This document shows, piece by piece, positions 34,528-48,700 of a stretch of 64,000 nucleotides of DNA (position 1 is its first letter; every line of letters begins with the position of its first letter). This DNA comes from Stratiolaelaps scimitus (Eukaryota > Arthropoda > Arachnida > Mesostigmata > Laelapidae): the NCBI GenBank assembly GCA_019614645.1, contig JABWDB010000002.1, positions 27,331,501 through 27,395,500 of the forward strand, written 5' to 3'. The position numbers and the translations under genes are program-made. Below the pieces are notes generated by a model. It saw only the letters and a program-made list of their open reading frames with translations, did no database searches and had not been told where the DNA came from.

Positions 34528-37500
34528 TAAAAAGCGTTGAGTACAAGCCGAGTTATAAGCATTTTAATTACCATGCAAAGGCCGGAGATATATATATATA
34601 TATATTATAGAAAATGTTGAATGTAAAAAAGATTGTCCATATCTTTTGAGACGAGATTGTTGCAAACGTTGTACATACTCACTGAGTAATGTCAGTGCCA
34701 GCCATCTCTCTCTGCAGCTGCTGGAAAGTCAACGCGAATTTCACAGCTCGTAAGTGGACGTACAATATACTCTGCTGCGCTTTTTTGTAAAGCGATTTGA
34801 AATTATGTTTAACATATACACCGAGCCACTCTCAGCTGTTCGTGACAGTAATCAGAGTGCAACTTTCTCCTCTTCAGTCAACGAGCTCTGTATATTGGGG
34901 GGCATAAATGTTCTGAACTCAATGTATATTGTAGTAGAATGACCTCTTTGAAGTCGGAACAGCAGCAACAAGAAGAACAACAACATGTCCAACCACAAAC
35001 GCTACTCGTTCCCAAAATGTCTCTATTAAAATGTTGTAATAAGATTTGCGAAACGTGCGCACTATACTCGTGCCGCAAACAGTTATTTCCGCTAAGGCCG
35101 TTTGGCGATGTTAATGGGAAGTGTAAGTACTGTAGGTAAGCACCGTCACGTGTTTGCATATATACATATATATATATATGATGACTGGGTGTCTGGGAGT
35201 CTGGTTGATTCTAGCTGGATCTATCTACCGCTCGGCCGAATTCGCTCCGCGTCAGAGTGACTTCTATGTGACCACCACTAATGTTCATCCCTTCGGATGG
35301 TTGCTCATTATAGGCACCCGTCAGCCGGAATCATTAACTAATGTAGCAAGCGAGCCCTCGATGAGCTCTACTCTCGACGCGGCTACGTGAAATCAATTCG
35401 AAATGATGGTGTTTTACTCCCGATTTATTATATTCAGATCACGCGTGCATATGCCTAGATGATGGATGCTTGCGAGACCCGGCCAAACCCAGACGATAAA
35501 AGTTGCTAAAATTTGAACTAACAATACCGTCCCTCCATCTCAGTTGTCCCTCGATTCGAGACCCGGGACCTAAGACGTGACAATACCGATCATTGCACTC
35601 AGTTAAAAGCCCTTCAAAGTCTGAAGACGGCGAAGAGGCATAATCATCACACTTCATCCGTTTTAACTCTCGCAAGTTTAAATAGCCATTTTTTATGATT
35701 ATTTTAGACATACGGCCACTTGTTGTTGTAGTTGATGCTGTTGTCGCTGTTTTTGTCATTTTCACATTTGTATTAGAAATAGTTGATGGTGGGTTTGACG
35801 ACAGTTTTATTTTGACGAACTAAGACGCGGCTGGGCCATAAGACGTTAGGTAGCTAGTTAGAATCATAACTAACATGTCACTCTTTCGCATAGCGACACG
35901 TATAGTTAGTAAAAGAGCTCATGAGCGAATCGACAAGCTTTAGCGAGTTACGACATAGCCCGTAGGGAGTTGTCTACTGTTACTACTAGTGAATCTGACG
36001 TTAGCGGTCGAAACAGTAGCAGTAGCAGCAGCAGCCGGCTCCTCTGTTGAATCGGCGACTGAGTCGGTCATCTCCTCGCGGGTTGAGCGTCTCGCCTCCA
36101 CCCGTCATTGACATACACGTCTGATTCTCCCACTGATGCTGCCGCTTCTATGGAGTTCTCCCATCTGGCCCGAAGAGAGTTTGTTCATTCGTAGTTCGGT
36201 CTGTCCTGTCCGCCCGGTCGTTAGTTTTGCCGGGTGGTACGGAGTGTGGTGAAGTGTGCGTGTGTGTGTGTGTGTGCGTCGAATGGGCAATGTGGAAGGC
36301 TACGAAGACGAGTTACAGCTCTAACCACAGGAGGCATAAGCTGCTGCTGCTGCGGTGCAAGCTGAGTTCGATTGATGTCACTGACCCAAAAAGTAAAGCA
36401 GAGTGTCACGACGACTCTGATGGACCGCTGCAATAGCGATATCACTGCAATACTTGGCTAGAGCGATCGAAAGAACAAAGAGAGAAAATGATAGAGATAT
36501 TGTCATAGGAAATGAATGAGGCCTATATCGACAGTGAAGGAAGACAAACGTTGTCACGTAGAGCCAGCCGAGGTGTGGTAACCCTTTGTCAAAGTTGTGA
36601 AGCTTGTCCCGGATCAACTATTAATCCAAGTGTCATTCAAGCATTAATAGACCCACATGGTATCGTACGCGAATGTACTCTTTAAATACAAATTTAGGAT
36701 ACACATTAGTAGATTTAGTCAAGCCACAACTAAAAAACAGTTACACCGAACGATCGGTGATAAATCTGATTTAAAGATACACATTCATCGCTTCTGCTAC
36801 CCACATAAGGTTCTTCTTTGTATTCTTTAAAGTATTCCTCCACCGTTGTAATGAACATGATCGTGACATCACGCTGGTTCCATTCCAATGTAGGCTCAGC
36901 TAGTTAACAGACCTTGAGAACAGATCTCTCTATATACCTGTGATAAGAATGATACTCGCCTGGCCCAGTGTAGACTTTTGGTGTTATAGATTCTTTTACA
37001 ACCGCATACGATCTCTTCTAAGGGCAAAATGACAAGCTGTGTAGTGGACACAATAGCTGCTGAAACAGTCCAAATAGTCAACGTGATTGAAAGATCTCTG
37101 ATCAAAGATCCAAGTGTAGGAGGAGGAATGGGTCTCGCTTGTTAAGTTAGACTACCTTCTTTTCTAAGGAGCTTACCGTATAGGCACTGAAACAGATCTA
37201 TCTGCTTTGAGATCTCTTTCTGTTAACACGGCCTTATCGCTTGTAGCGGAGTTTATTTAATCTGGGGTTCTGTCAAAAGGTTGGGTGGATATACCCTTGG
37301 GTGTTGTTCGGGTCAGCATGTGGAATTGGTTTCTATTGAGGACGAACGATCTCAAGAGCTTTTGAAAGGGAATTAAACCATTAGGAAAGTTGAAGCAACT
37401 AGAGCCTTCGAACGGCAGTTCAGCTCACACTTTCAACACAAAACTTCGTCTCGTAACACAGTCGTAACACATAATACATTGAAATTGCAATCTAAGTTGA

Positions 37501-38203
37501 AGACGGACAGACAGATGTCTTTTCATCGACAACCGCGGTTTTCGGTTCTAAAGCCGGACGTTCTCTGAGCCGTCAATCAATAACGATGGATATGCCAAAC
37601 GACGGTAGAGTAGAAAGGGCGCAACATTGTATCTAGTCTTACTCTAAAAGCATTGGCCTCGTTCGCTTTGTGTCTCTGGATTTTCACTTATGAAACTTCG
37701 TGGTTCGGCTAATGTTTCATTCATCAAAGAATTCACACTGCACATGAAATATAATAGAAGAAACAATATAGATATCATGTAGCTCACACGCGGACACAAA
37801 GAATGGCAACCCTATACATTCACGGCAGTGTCACCTTTCAAAAGACTGGAGTGCATTTTAAATATTATATATCCAGTTTTTATTATAGTCATTTCAGAAA
37901 TGTGACAGATCAGTGCTTTCGGAATAGGTCTTCGAATAGAACTATGACTGAAGACTTTTGAATCAGTTCAGGCTGCATCGTTAGTACTTGTCGGCGGCTT
38001 AAGGAACACAAACTATAATCGAGTTCTGTTGGTGTGGACACATACAATTTCATTTAAAGTCAATAGGTTAGACAGAGCAATTGGCACATAATGATCACGC
38101 GCAAATGCTTAACCTGAATAGCGTGTTGTACGAAACGGTTCCATTGGGAGCTTTTGACGAAGCCAGATAAATAGGGCCCTGAGGGAAGGATTTATTCCAA
38201 TGC
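34528..38203. other. Intron-like stretch with microsatellites
   Basis: Contains (TA)n at about 34588-34606 and 35158-35180, (GT)n at about 36254-36277, and an AGC/AGT run near 36010-36030 within a GC-richer patch (35980-36440) that could be an untranslated exon but shows no decisive signal. No coding call is made. Confidence 0.45.
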
Positions 38204-38353
38204 TTATTCGTGTGTTGTTTCATTATTTGCGAATCCAGTTTCAGTCAGCCACGACTCAGGTTCTGTGAGCACGTCTGAGGCATTGATTCGATCGCGTGGT
38301 TCGCCACTGATGGCAACGAGCGCACCATTAAACGTAGCTATCGTAAAACTGAC
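38204..38353 (-). CDS. Candidate terminal exon, unknown protein
   Basis: On the minus strand a good acceptor (CATTGCTGCCGCTGTTGCAG) ends at 38354. It is followed by 49 open codons and a TAA at 38204-38206. The peptide is mixed and protein-like (Phe-Thr-Ile-Ala-Thr-Phe-Asn-Gly-Ala-Leu-Val at the start, acidic and Asn/Thr-rich at the end). No family is recognised, and no AATAAA was found shortly downstream. It could equally be a chance frame after a good polypyrimidine tract. Confidence 0.22.
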   Translation of the reverse strand, partial: VSFTIATFNGALVAISGEPRDRINASDVLTEPESWLTETGFANNETTHE

Positions 38354-39733
38354 CTGCAACAGCGGCAGCAATGATGGTGCGACGAGACGCACGTAACTGA
38401 AATAGAACAGTATGCTGCAAATTCAATCGCGTGAAGTTCAAAAATCGATTTTGAAATAGTGGACGATTGAAGATTCAGAATTATAGATGCATAGATTTAT
38501 GATCATATAGGCCAATTTGTTCGTAACTGACTTAGTTTCAATAATAGACATAGTTTTGGGCAGTTTTGTTTTCGACCAACGGTCACTTTGATCGATTGAA
38601 CTATCATAATCACATCTATTCACGCTGTTCGACTAATGGAAGTGCGCCTTTATCGATCCTTAACGTGTAATCATAATTTTAAATAAGACTTTTACTTATA
38701 TATTTCAGTTACACTGTAACGGCCGGGTGGTTTGCCGTTTTAAACTGAATCAAAAATGATCTCTGTAAAACTGGGACAGTTGGAGGTTTTTTCTTCCTCG
38801 TCGACTTGTAGACATCTAGCTAAAACGGGAGGGATGCTTTACTCGACCCATGCTATGTCAGTTAATACCAGTCGCGAACCAGATCACTCAGACCGCCATT
38901 GGGCAACTTGGACATTATCCAAAAGCCCTGCCCCGGGCATGTTTGTCGCCAAACTGTCTGTTGGCGTTCAGCCGATCGGCCAACACATTGAAGGTACGCA
39001 TGACGCATAGAGTGTATTGAGAGACAGTGACTCAGCCTAGTTGACAAACATGAGAAAAACCGTTGATATTTTTCTGTTTACATTCTCTCTTGGGCACGTT
39101 TTGTGCTGTCAAGCCTGTTGCATACGATGACGCTATGAGCTTAATAGTATAGCCCACAAAGGTTCTGTAACCCAATGGTGGCTGCTTGCAGAATTGTGCT
39201 TATATATTTCTCCGATTCCATCGAAACTGTACCATGCATCTCTGCTCTGAAGAAAGGTTTAAGGAGTTCTTGAATGGCGTTCTGTTGCAGAATTACTGTG
39301 GGATATCATGAGAAGGTTCAAACAAAAAAATTATATCGATTAAAAGCAGAGATAGAAGTTTCTGAGACATTTTTACTTCACGCTATTGTTTTTACAGTAT
39401 CTTATTGCACGGATTGTGCACAATCAAAAAGCGAAAGCTGTTTTGAGCTCAACCAAACATGAACTGCTTGAGCTAAGGATTAGGGTGAAAGTTCGAGGCT
39501 AAAGACCAATTTTGTAGCCGAGGTGAGAGTATCATGATGTAGCTAGAGTGTTGACGAGAAGTATTTATATACGAAAATGACTAAAACATAGGGGTGAAAG
39601 CAGACGCCATAGTGATACCTGCGTTTAGAATTTTCATCGAAGTAGGTGATTTACGTATAGGACACAGGGCGACGTTTAGAACCATAATAATATTATAATT
39701 ATACTGAATGAATGAAGATGTCAATCCCTCGCT
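38354..39733. other. No gene recognised
   Basis: AT-rich, intron-like DNA. No repeats or coding signals stand out. Confidence 0.5.
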
Positions 39734-39817
39734 CAAGTCATTAACTATATGATATATATATCTATATATAATATATGTCATACTGTTAATGACTTGAACC
39801 TATATATTATATATATG
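39734..39817. repeat. (TA)-rich foldback with 12-bp unique arms
   Basis: CAAGTCATTAAC (39734-39745) and its exact reverse complement (39784-39795) enclose a (TA)n tract that can also pair internally, giving a longer imperfect hairpin. A further AGTCATTAAC-ATATAG fragment (about 39970-39985) repeats one arm nearby, so a small element may have duplicated. Confidence 0.7.
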
Positions 39818-42800
39818 AACATTATGACTTATTTGATAGGTGTCGGCCCGGTGTCGGACAGGTGTATCTTAGATTGCGAAGCCAAGGAAGTCAGTTCAAC
39901 AATAAATCAGTTGATAATACGCGGGTCGAAGTACTTTTTTAAATCAGGCTCAGGGTAGCCCTTGTCGTTACAGTCATTAACCATATAGATGATTACTACT
40001 ATTATAATTAGGGTGATTTTCGAGAGCAAAACCGATCAAATCAATCAGTAAGTCATGGCACTCCTTTTTTGTTGTAACGACCTGAACCGATTCTGTAAAA
40101 ACCGTGTGACAAAATTTCAAATGGCACCCTTTTGTATTTATATCGATTATATCGTTTCAATATTTGATATCGAATCTCGTAACCATAGTATACTAATACG
40201 GATAGTAAACATGGTACAGTCTGTCGGAATTTCCGTTGTAAAGAGCGCATCTATCGCGTCAACGCCATTTCTTGCAGTACTCAACATTTAGGAATTCACC
40301 TGTACGAAGGCGTCAAATAAGTTCAGCTTTTGTCAGCTTTTGCCGAGTATACATTGCTAGTCTAACAAGTGCCCGACCTGGCCCGTGTGTACGTATGTGT
40401 GTAGGTGGGTGGGTGCTTGTGAACTGTTCATTGATCAAGTTTTGACGACGGACAGACGACATCGTCGAACAGGTGACGGACTAACTAGGCTGAACATGAA
40501 AGACATCGATCGCCGTTGGCAGGACGCAGACAAGGCACCGTTGTGTGATGTTGATGACTCTCAGCCTGCTCTCAGTCTGTGGTTTCGCCTTGCTCTGAGA
40601 TAGTGGTCGATTCGAATCGGGAACGCGGTCGTATGGGCGTATACTACCATCTCTTCTTGCATCGCAGTGTTTGTCGTGCCACCCTAAGAGCGTTCTGTTT
40701 CAGTCCGCAGGCGTTCACGACGAAAGATCGATGTCGCTGCCCTTCTGATGGGTGGCGAACCGCTGACGGAAATATCATCTGCGATATGGTTTCTGTCATC
40801 GGTGTTGTCTACTTGTATTACCGTTCGACACTGTGCGTCTTGCTCGGTCCATGTAGCCAAATGCGCTTTAGCGATACCTAAGTGTAAATTGTATCCGTGT
40901 CTTGTGTCCACCTTTGGCCGAATGAAAGCAACGAAGGCGAAAATAATACTTACAAATAATTAATTAAATCTAAGTCCCGTAAGAGCAGTGTTAACTCTTC
41001 CAAATTCACTTTTAAGTCTTAAACGCCAGACGCCCCAGTTTTGTTCTCTAAAATCTAGGCTTAGGCTAGCTTTGGTCCCCGAAGAACGTGTGACAACTTC
41101 TGTGCGACAATACGCGACTGCAAATATCTCCGTTGTTCTTTTTGAACCACAGCCGCTCAGTAAATACATCGCGAGCACTTCTTATTTTTTGCTTTGTACT
41201 TTTTACCACTGCCATCTCTCTCATCTGCTATGTAGAATAGACCTATATATTCGGTAATCATTCAACTTTGCCGACGACGACGAGTTTGCTTTTGCTGGTT
41301 GTTCGCACATTGCTGACATCGAAGTAGACGGATGAGCGTGAGATCGTAGCCTGCACCAGCGAGCTGGTTTACTCGATAACACCTTCGGTCTCTTAACGTT
41401 TCCCTGTGGACGATTTGTTGCTTTCGATCTAGCCTAGATTTTTTTCCACCGATCTTCCACCGACGGCAGCATTTGGCGTTCGCAGACAGCCGCTGTGACT
41501 CTGTCTCATCCTACTTACCTATTCAACAAAATGATGATGGTCGTTCGAAGGAGGCTCGTTGCCAATCGGGTCACACAGTGACTCTCCGTCTCATCGGGCG
41601 GTAACCTTAACACAGGCAGAGGCGACGCGTGTCGCCGTCTTCATCTGCCGACCGTCGGGTTATTGAGCCTTTCGGCATTAAGTCATCTTGCCGTTACCAC
41701 CACCACCACCATCACACGCACACACATCACATAGACCAGCTGCTACCATGCAAACCGATGGACTGTTACGGGCAGCCGGAGACATTCCGTCATGCGAAGA
41801 TGCACATTGACACACACCCACAAAAGTAGACACAAGAAAGAGCGTAAGCGCATTGGGGAAAGCATCCTCGATCACTTTTACTCTGTTGTTCGGGACAAAG
41901 GACGAGGCCGAGAGACGATGGGCGAAAGGCTTCGGTCAGTTTTGCCGAATTGTTGATCAACCCGTCCTGAGGTGTGCGCAAATGCCATACGATAGTAGCA
42001 CTACAACTAGTGAAACTTCTTCTTCTACTAGTACTACTACTGCTACTACGAGATCCGTGCAGCATGAGTAAGAGACTCGTGCAGCAGGCGAGGAAGCAAC
42101 TTTGATCAGCCAACAGAAAACAGGAAATGCGAATAGCGTATGTCCGATTCTATTCACTCATATTCATCCCTTCCACTGCTATTATTATATAAGGTACCTC
42201 TCTCTCTCTCTCTCTCTCTCTATCTTATAAAAAGCCTACACATCTCGCATCGAGATCATCTGATAGATAGCATATTGCTGCAGCTTTAGCACATATCGTC
42301 TAATGCAACAGCAGTTGCATGACATGCTACCTTATACTACGCTATGACTCCTTAGGGCGTTGTTGCTTATGGCACAGCACGAGTGTGTAGCTGATGAGCT
42401 CGGCTGAAGGCTGAGGTGACTGACTCCACTATGACATCAATATTTGCCGCTAACCCTAAAACGTTCGTTCTGCTTCGATGCGCTTCGTTGCTGAGAAAGA
42501 CCGAAGTGTCGGTCTAGTCAAATCATCGTATGTTCGAGAGAGAGAGACTGATTTCATCAGAAAGATAAATGATATTTTAATGGGCTCGCTTCCTTCCCCT
42601 ACCCTTGTATTTAAGAGAATCGAAACAAAGCCGCCTTAATGACAATGACGTATTGCCTTTTGTTTGAGTGACCCACTAACAGATTCAGCCTCGCCCTCTC
42701 TCTCTCCCTCTACAACGCTGAATCAGTGTACACGCTTATTATTATTGTGAGCAAAAATGACATTCTAATAGACCGAATTAGGTTACACGCGCCCTATTAA

Positions 42801-44038
42801 TTGATTGACGATTATACACGTTCATATTGAAGATTGTTTAACCTTAGCTTCACGTCTTAACGAAGTGGATGGTTTATTGCTTACGCGGTTGGCGGCTATA
42901 CGTAAATGTAGCCGAGAGAGATTATTTTGAGGGCTGACAAAGTCCAGGCCATGAAGTTCACAGTCGCCCACAATAACAGAACCTAAACCTAACTCGAACC
43001 TAAACTAACTACCCAGAAAGATATTTCAAAGACGTTCCGGTAAATGATAGTTTAAACGCGGCGGATATTTTCAACGTTCTGTCGACCTGTGGCCATTGGG
43101 ACAAATGGCGGATTCCACCGTTGATTCAGTGATGACAACCGGAAATGATTCAGTGCTGACCTGAAATCTTCGTGGTTTCTAACCAGCCTTCATCTTGAAT
43201 GCATAGCAGCGCAATGAGACACATAGCACAGGAATAGAATCAGTCTATATAGAGTCCGGCCAATGACGCAGCAAGCGGCGCCGAAAAATGACCGATGGTC
43301 TGGATAATCTGTCAGTGTGCACACGGTGGTATTCTGTGGTGGTGTTACACTAATCTATCATTGGCATCAGACGTAATCCAGTACAAAAAAAATAAGAACA
43401 TGCGAACATAAGGGCAGGATACAAAAGGAGGTAGAAAAAGTATTTTATTGAAAACAAAACAACAAACAATTATAGTTGTGCAACAGGTTAATATCGTCAG
43501 TGAAACGAACCTTCAATGAGTCATATTAAAATTGTGACTTTGTCGTATATCGATAAAGCGTATGCATCGTACAAATGAATTCAGCTGTCGTGTAGGCAAA
43601 TGCAATGCGCCGTTGGTCGACTTGAGTAGTGTTAAAAGCGAACCCTTTTAACGTTGTAAAAGTTGTCGATTTCGTCCACAATTTGGCTTAAAAATTTAGA
43701 CACTATGCAGCGAGTTCAATCAAAGTTCCTAACACGCCTCTCGCTTTGATGTGGCATCGATCGCTCGACTCTTAACTTACCTTCTATTACCGACTCGCAC
43801 AAAAAGGCAGTATGCGATTTTACAAAAGTCTACTATCCTCAAACACGTATTATAAATATTTTAACGTCAGTCAAAATAATCTGCGGAGTGGAAAAACTGC
43901 GTCATCAGTATAAATCGCCAGAACCGAAAGAATCAACGATATGATTTCTTTTCGAGTTGCATGAATGCTCAGTGACACGAATGCTTATATTATACACTAA
44001 TAAAAAATTGTAAACCAAATGTATACCTTCCCTTTGTT
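39818..44038. other. No gene recognised; (CT)n tract
   Basis: A (CT)n microsatellite lies at 42198-42221. The region 41270-42110 is GC-richer, with CAC- and ACT-repeat-driven open frames (His runs near 41698-41725, Ser/Thr runs near 41995-42050). These look repeat-generated, and no good splice pair was found. Confidence 0.45.
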
Positions 44039-44072
44039 AATAAAGGTGTTTTTGAAATTGGAAATTGAAAAA
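44039..44072 (+). repeat. Possible retroposon 3' end
   Basis: AATAAA (44039-44044) is followed by an approximate tandem of TTGAAAT/TTGGAAA units (about 44051-44072), resembling the tail of non-LTR elements. No coding body is recognised upstream. Confidence 0.3.
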
Positions 44073-44649
44073 CTGCGGAGGAGATTATGTTGCCTTGAAG
44101 TTTTATTGAAGCAAAACAAGCTCACATCAAATACGGGGTCAGTGTAGATGTAACATCTTTAATGTCGATAGGTGCACCAACTATTCCTAGCGGTGTGCGT
44201 CTTTGCCCACGCTTATATACAGTGCTGAGAGAGGTGTAATTATATTTAAGGTTATCAAAATATTAAAGCGTGGCGACAAATGGTTGTTTTCTGTGCACCG
44301 CAGATCTTCTTAGTATCAAATATACAAAAAAGAAATTACACACAACCATATTGTGGACACTTAACGGAAAGACATTGCTTGAGGTTATGTTTATAATAAA
44401 TAAAAATATGAATGAGCCACAAGGATTGCGTGATATTCATAACATCGTTTTGAGAGCAATCGAGCTGTGGGTAACGTCTCATAGGAGCCAGCCGGCCGGC
44501 CATTGGCTTCTTAGAAACACCTAATTATACAGGGCCGATCTAACGGCCGCGAATGACCTTCGCGTGTACGCGAATGACCCACGCGGTAACGGGGCCAAGT
44601 CTGTTTTTGCGTCCAAGATGTAATATCAGTAAGCGAGGGAATTAATAGG

Positions 44650-44650
<1 letters not shown>
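44073..44650. other. No gene recognised
   Basis: AT-rich sequence. An 84-codon plus-strand frame (44270-44524) has no recognisable content. Confidence 0.5.

Positions 44651-44694
<44 letters not shown>
44651..44694. repeat. Longest uninterrupted (TA)n microsatellite
   Basis: About 42 bases of alternating TA, the longest such run in the window. Confidence 0.95.
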
Positions 44695-44696
<2 letters not shown>

Positions 44697-45447
44697 CGAT
44701 TTAAATGGTACGGCAGATCGATGCAATGAATTAAAAACATAACATTGATATTCGCCCAAACTACTACTACTTCTAATAAATTCAGCATGAGAATTGTAAC
44801 GGTATATCCTAAAAGCAGAAAGGAGCTCTTCATGATAACGTTAATATTACGTATTTAGCTGGTGAATAACACCATTAGTTTTGCCCACTTTTAATGGAAA
44901 ACATATTCACATAGATCGTAGGATCATTTTTCTTACGATGAGATGTGGCCCTGGAAATTAATATTGCTCAGAAAAATAATGTATTGAATTGTAGTTATTA
45001 GCACGGTCGTTAATAAAAAAAAAACAGCAATGCAGATTCAAAGGCACCTCCTATTTCGAGTGCGATCCTAACTGAATAATAACATAACTTATCGACGAAC
45101 TGTGCGGTTCCATAATAACAACTACACTAACAGCATTGAGTATAACATAACAGTGAAGAACGAAAGTGCCCCAACAGTATTCAGCTGAGTTATCAATTAT
45201 TATTAGTATTAATTAACTTAATTATTCGCTCCGTGCAATTGCCTAACGCATAGTTGACCTCCTGTAGTAGAGAAACTATATAAATGCTACTACTGCTACT
45301 AAAAGTCTGATAGACCTTAACCACATGAAGGCGAATAGTTAGGTGTTAGTTTGTTCCTTGTCAAGAAGGCTGTTCCGCGGTTAATGTTTGTGTGTGTGTG
45401 TTCGTATGCCTATATCTAGTCTAGTATTGTACCTACTTGTGCCTCAG
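44695..45447. other. No gene recognised
   Basis: AT-rich with a short (GT)n at about 45390-45401. Nothing coding seen. Confidence 0.5.
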
Positions 45448-45718
45448 TTAACGAACAACAACCCTCAAAGTTGCACTACTCTCGGAGTCGCCCTGCCGCG
45501 ATAACGACGACGACGACGATGACGACAACATGGTTGTTGTCGGGTCCGTCGCAACCTGTTCCCAGACCAAAAGGGTGGTCATCGAGGGGTTCTGGCCGGT
45601 GGCCGGTTGAAGCGTCGGAAAAGATGAGGTAGGAAATCCCCGCTCAACCTCGACAACTTCATCGAGCATCATCGTCATTGCCATAGCATAATTTCGAAAG
45701 GCCCTCGGGCCCTCCAAC
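45448..45718 (-). CDS. Candidate terminal exon, Ser-rich C-terminus
   Basis: On the minus strand an AG at 45719-45720 is followed by about 89 open codons to a TAA at 45448-45450. The segment is GC-rich relative to its surroundings. The peptide has a Met/Ala/Thr stretch, an acidic Asp-Glu-Val-Val-Glu-Val-Glu patch, a Pro/Thr/Gln segment and a run of seven Ser from a (TCG/TCA)n tract, then a basic end. The polypyrimidine tract before the AG is poor, and part of the openness comes from the Ser repeat, so confidence is low. Other frames in the adjoining 45675-45967 are also open. No family is recognised. Confidence 0.27.
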
Positions 45719-45720
45719 CT

Positions 45721-48700
45721 AAGAGTTCTGTATCCAGCTGTGGTTCGGCTCGGGTGGAGAACGCGGTCGGAGTAACCGTGAGTATATATTTAGAAGTGGC
45801 GGGTGCTCGAGTTGATGAGTTCGTGGGAAGATATTTCCCTCTATATATCCCTTTTTCTCTCGGAGCGTGGTGTTCGATAGGGTACTGGATCTTGACGAAG
45901 ACGCTGGGAGACAGCCAAAGCAGAACGAGGACACTTTCCATATAGGTGTCGACACAGACTCAAACATACTACTCCATACGGTATAGCTAGGTGTATCCTG
46001 TTTTGAGATATACCTTAGAGACTTAAGCTAATCCGTAACTCAACGCCTGCCGTCATTTGCTCGTTTACACACACGCCTGGAAATGGGACAGACCGCTACT
46101 TCGCAGCCCGTAGCATAGTTAACACACTACACGTGAATATCTAAACGAGAGCTGAATGTTCGCGCATCTACTCATCTAGAATGTTAGTCCCGTCGCTGAG
46201 CTATCATCACTCGTTTATCGCGGCCAAGGTATTATATTTGTTTTCTTACATAGGGAAATGGCTGTAATTGCTACTTGATATAACTTATGTCGTTTTATCG
46301 TTTGATTAAACTAAAATTAGTCCCCGGAGAAAGAAAATAGCAGTGTTTCAAACAATACGGCCCAGGGTTCAACAGGTTTTCTAACAACACGCGGATTCAA
46401 ACTTGATCCGTCAGTGTTATATCACTGTCGGCTGCGATATCTCTGAATCGGTTTTGAGAGTCTGATAGATCGAGACTTAGTTGTGTGCCTGTATGTACTA
46501 AGTGTAGCATATACTTTTGTGTCATGTCAAAATGTTCCTGTAATTCAAGACATTCTTACAAACAACGAATATTTAAACATTAAAATATAGACAGTTCTCT
46601 CGGCGATTACAGCTCGGCTCAGCCAGGAAGTATTGTATATAGCAATTTCCACCCCGATACAACTCTGATAGGTTACTAATATTATCCAAATAGACGCAGA
46701 TCCTCACATCGTTAAACAAACATAGTGACTGGTAAATAAACAATGGAATATCCATCGTCCCACAGGCTGTACTCTCATTGATCGTTCGTCGAGCCGTTCC
46801 TGGAACGTGATATCGACGCAGCGACAAAAGTTCCTGTCAGAACTTGAGCTCAAATGCCATCTCTCTCACATCAAGTGCGTCGGCTTCTAGGCAGATTGAA
46901 GTGGTTGAATCCTGTTTGGGATGTCGCCCGGCTGAACTCGGTGGTACCATACATTTACCTTTAGTGAGAGGGCATCCGTCCACTTCTGCGGCGGTAGCGG
47001 CGTATCTTGGCTGGCCAGATTAGGCTCATCTATTTGGGTGCGGTTACCATAGAAACCATGAACAGAAGCACCACCGACGGTTCGATCCCTAAAAATCGTC
47101 GTTTACTAGGATATGGTTTGCATTGCCCTGCCAATGGTGACATAGCTGGATTTGTCGTAAATAGAAAGCCCACGTTGGTAAAGTTTGACCGATCGACTTG
47201 TAAAATATGGTCAAAAATTGGAAGAAGGCAAAGAATAATCTCATACTTTCGGTCAACGCAACTATTCCTCCGTTTCCCCATAATATCTCGTCATTGGTCG
47301 TTACAGCAAAGCTACAGAGATGACGATCTTTGCCATTGAAAGAAGACAGGTATGGAAAACGGTTTCGGGTATCAATTGTGTTTATCCATTGGTGATTAGT
47401 AAACACGTTCCGGCTAATATTGACGCAGATAACTATTAATTCAGCTAATGTAATTGGAGTCGCGTGTACCCTGTGGGATTCGTTTGTATTTCTTACGAGT
47501 TATTTTATAAAGAAATGAATTTACATAATACTATACCATTAATATAGACTAAAATAATTTACTCATATATATTAATATATTATATTAATATATTATAATA
47601 AATCACTCTCAATATGAGTGAATTTACTCATATATACATATATATATATAAAGCTGTGACGTTTTATCAAGTCAGTGGTCAACAAGATCAGGTTTGGACA
47701 TCCTTCTTGTTGAACACTGCACCGATCAATTCGTATAATCATTATTTTTATACTGTGCCGTCGAGGGGGTCATTGACGATATTGCTCTTTTTTTTGCGTT
47801 GTGATTCTTCTATCGGTGATGCCACACGGCTTGTGTAGTCATACAACCTTTGGTCCATATCCTCACACGGAGTGAAGGGTCTTGCCTGACGAGGCTCGAG
47901 TTAGTGCCCCTCGTCAATTACCAACAAAAAGCAAAGTTTCCCACACAAGCCGGATTTATTGTCCAGGAAGTGGGATGTTGGAAGCTCAACGGACGCAAGG
48001 ATATCTAGCGCTTGGGCAATGCTTTGGTCTTTACAAAATTATGAGCCGAAGCTTTCGTTGTTAGCAAAAGTAGTACGAAGCAAATTTTGTTTGACTCGTC
48101 GTCTTTGACGTAAACCTACACGAAAGGCTCAATTTCAACTTGTAGTCCTGAATAAATACGAATTCAGGCTGTTCGTTCTTTGCAGGTGTAATGACGCCAC
48201 AGAGACGACTTGCTCATAATTTCAGAGGCGAAGGTGATATTGTACGTGAATAGATGGAATCGCGTATTTTACTGTTTGGTTTAAATGGTGCACAAGGCTT
48301 TCAGGGAGTGTTTGTCCAAGACCAACGTGTGACTAAGTCACACAGTTATTTATAATAAATAACAATGGGTTGTTTTAATATGATGAGTTATTTATTGACT
48401 AAGAAAGGTTTACATGATGTTCAGAGTTTAAGGATTTCGACTATGTAGTGTGTTACGCCAGTTCAGCAAATTCAATCAATTTGACCTAATGTATGGACTT
48501 AATGTAGCACGAGTTAAGTTAGCCTCACTTAAGTTAGCCCCTGATACAATAAATTCTTAGCGGATTGCAACGGCAATAAACGTAAGAATCCTTCTTTCTG
48601 TTACACCATGAGGACACAGGCTCAAAACAACAATGTTCAACAACGGCCTTTAAAATCTGAATCCGGTAGTATACGACAGACAAATGGATGGTTACAAAGT

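Noticed and set aside
35540..35600. Minus-strand B-box-like GGTCTCGAATCGAG
   Set aside because: No matching A box at tRNA spacing; probably chance.
41629..42071. His-run and Ser/Thr-run open frames
   Set aside because: Driven by (CAC)n and (ACT)n repeats on a locally GC-rich background; no splice signals.
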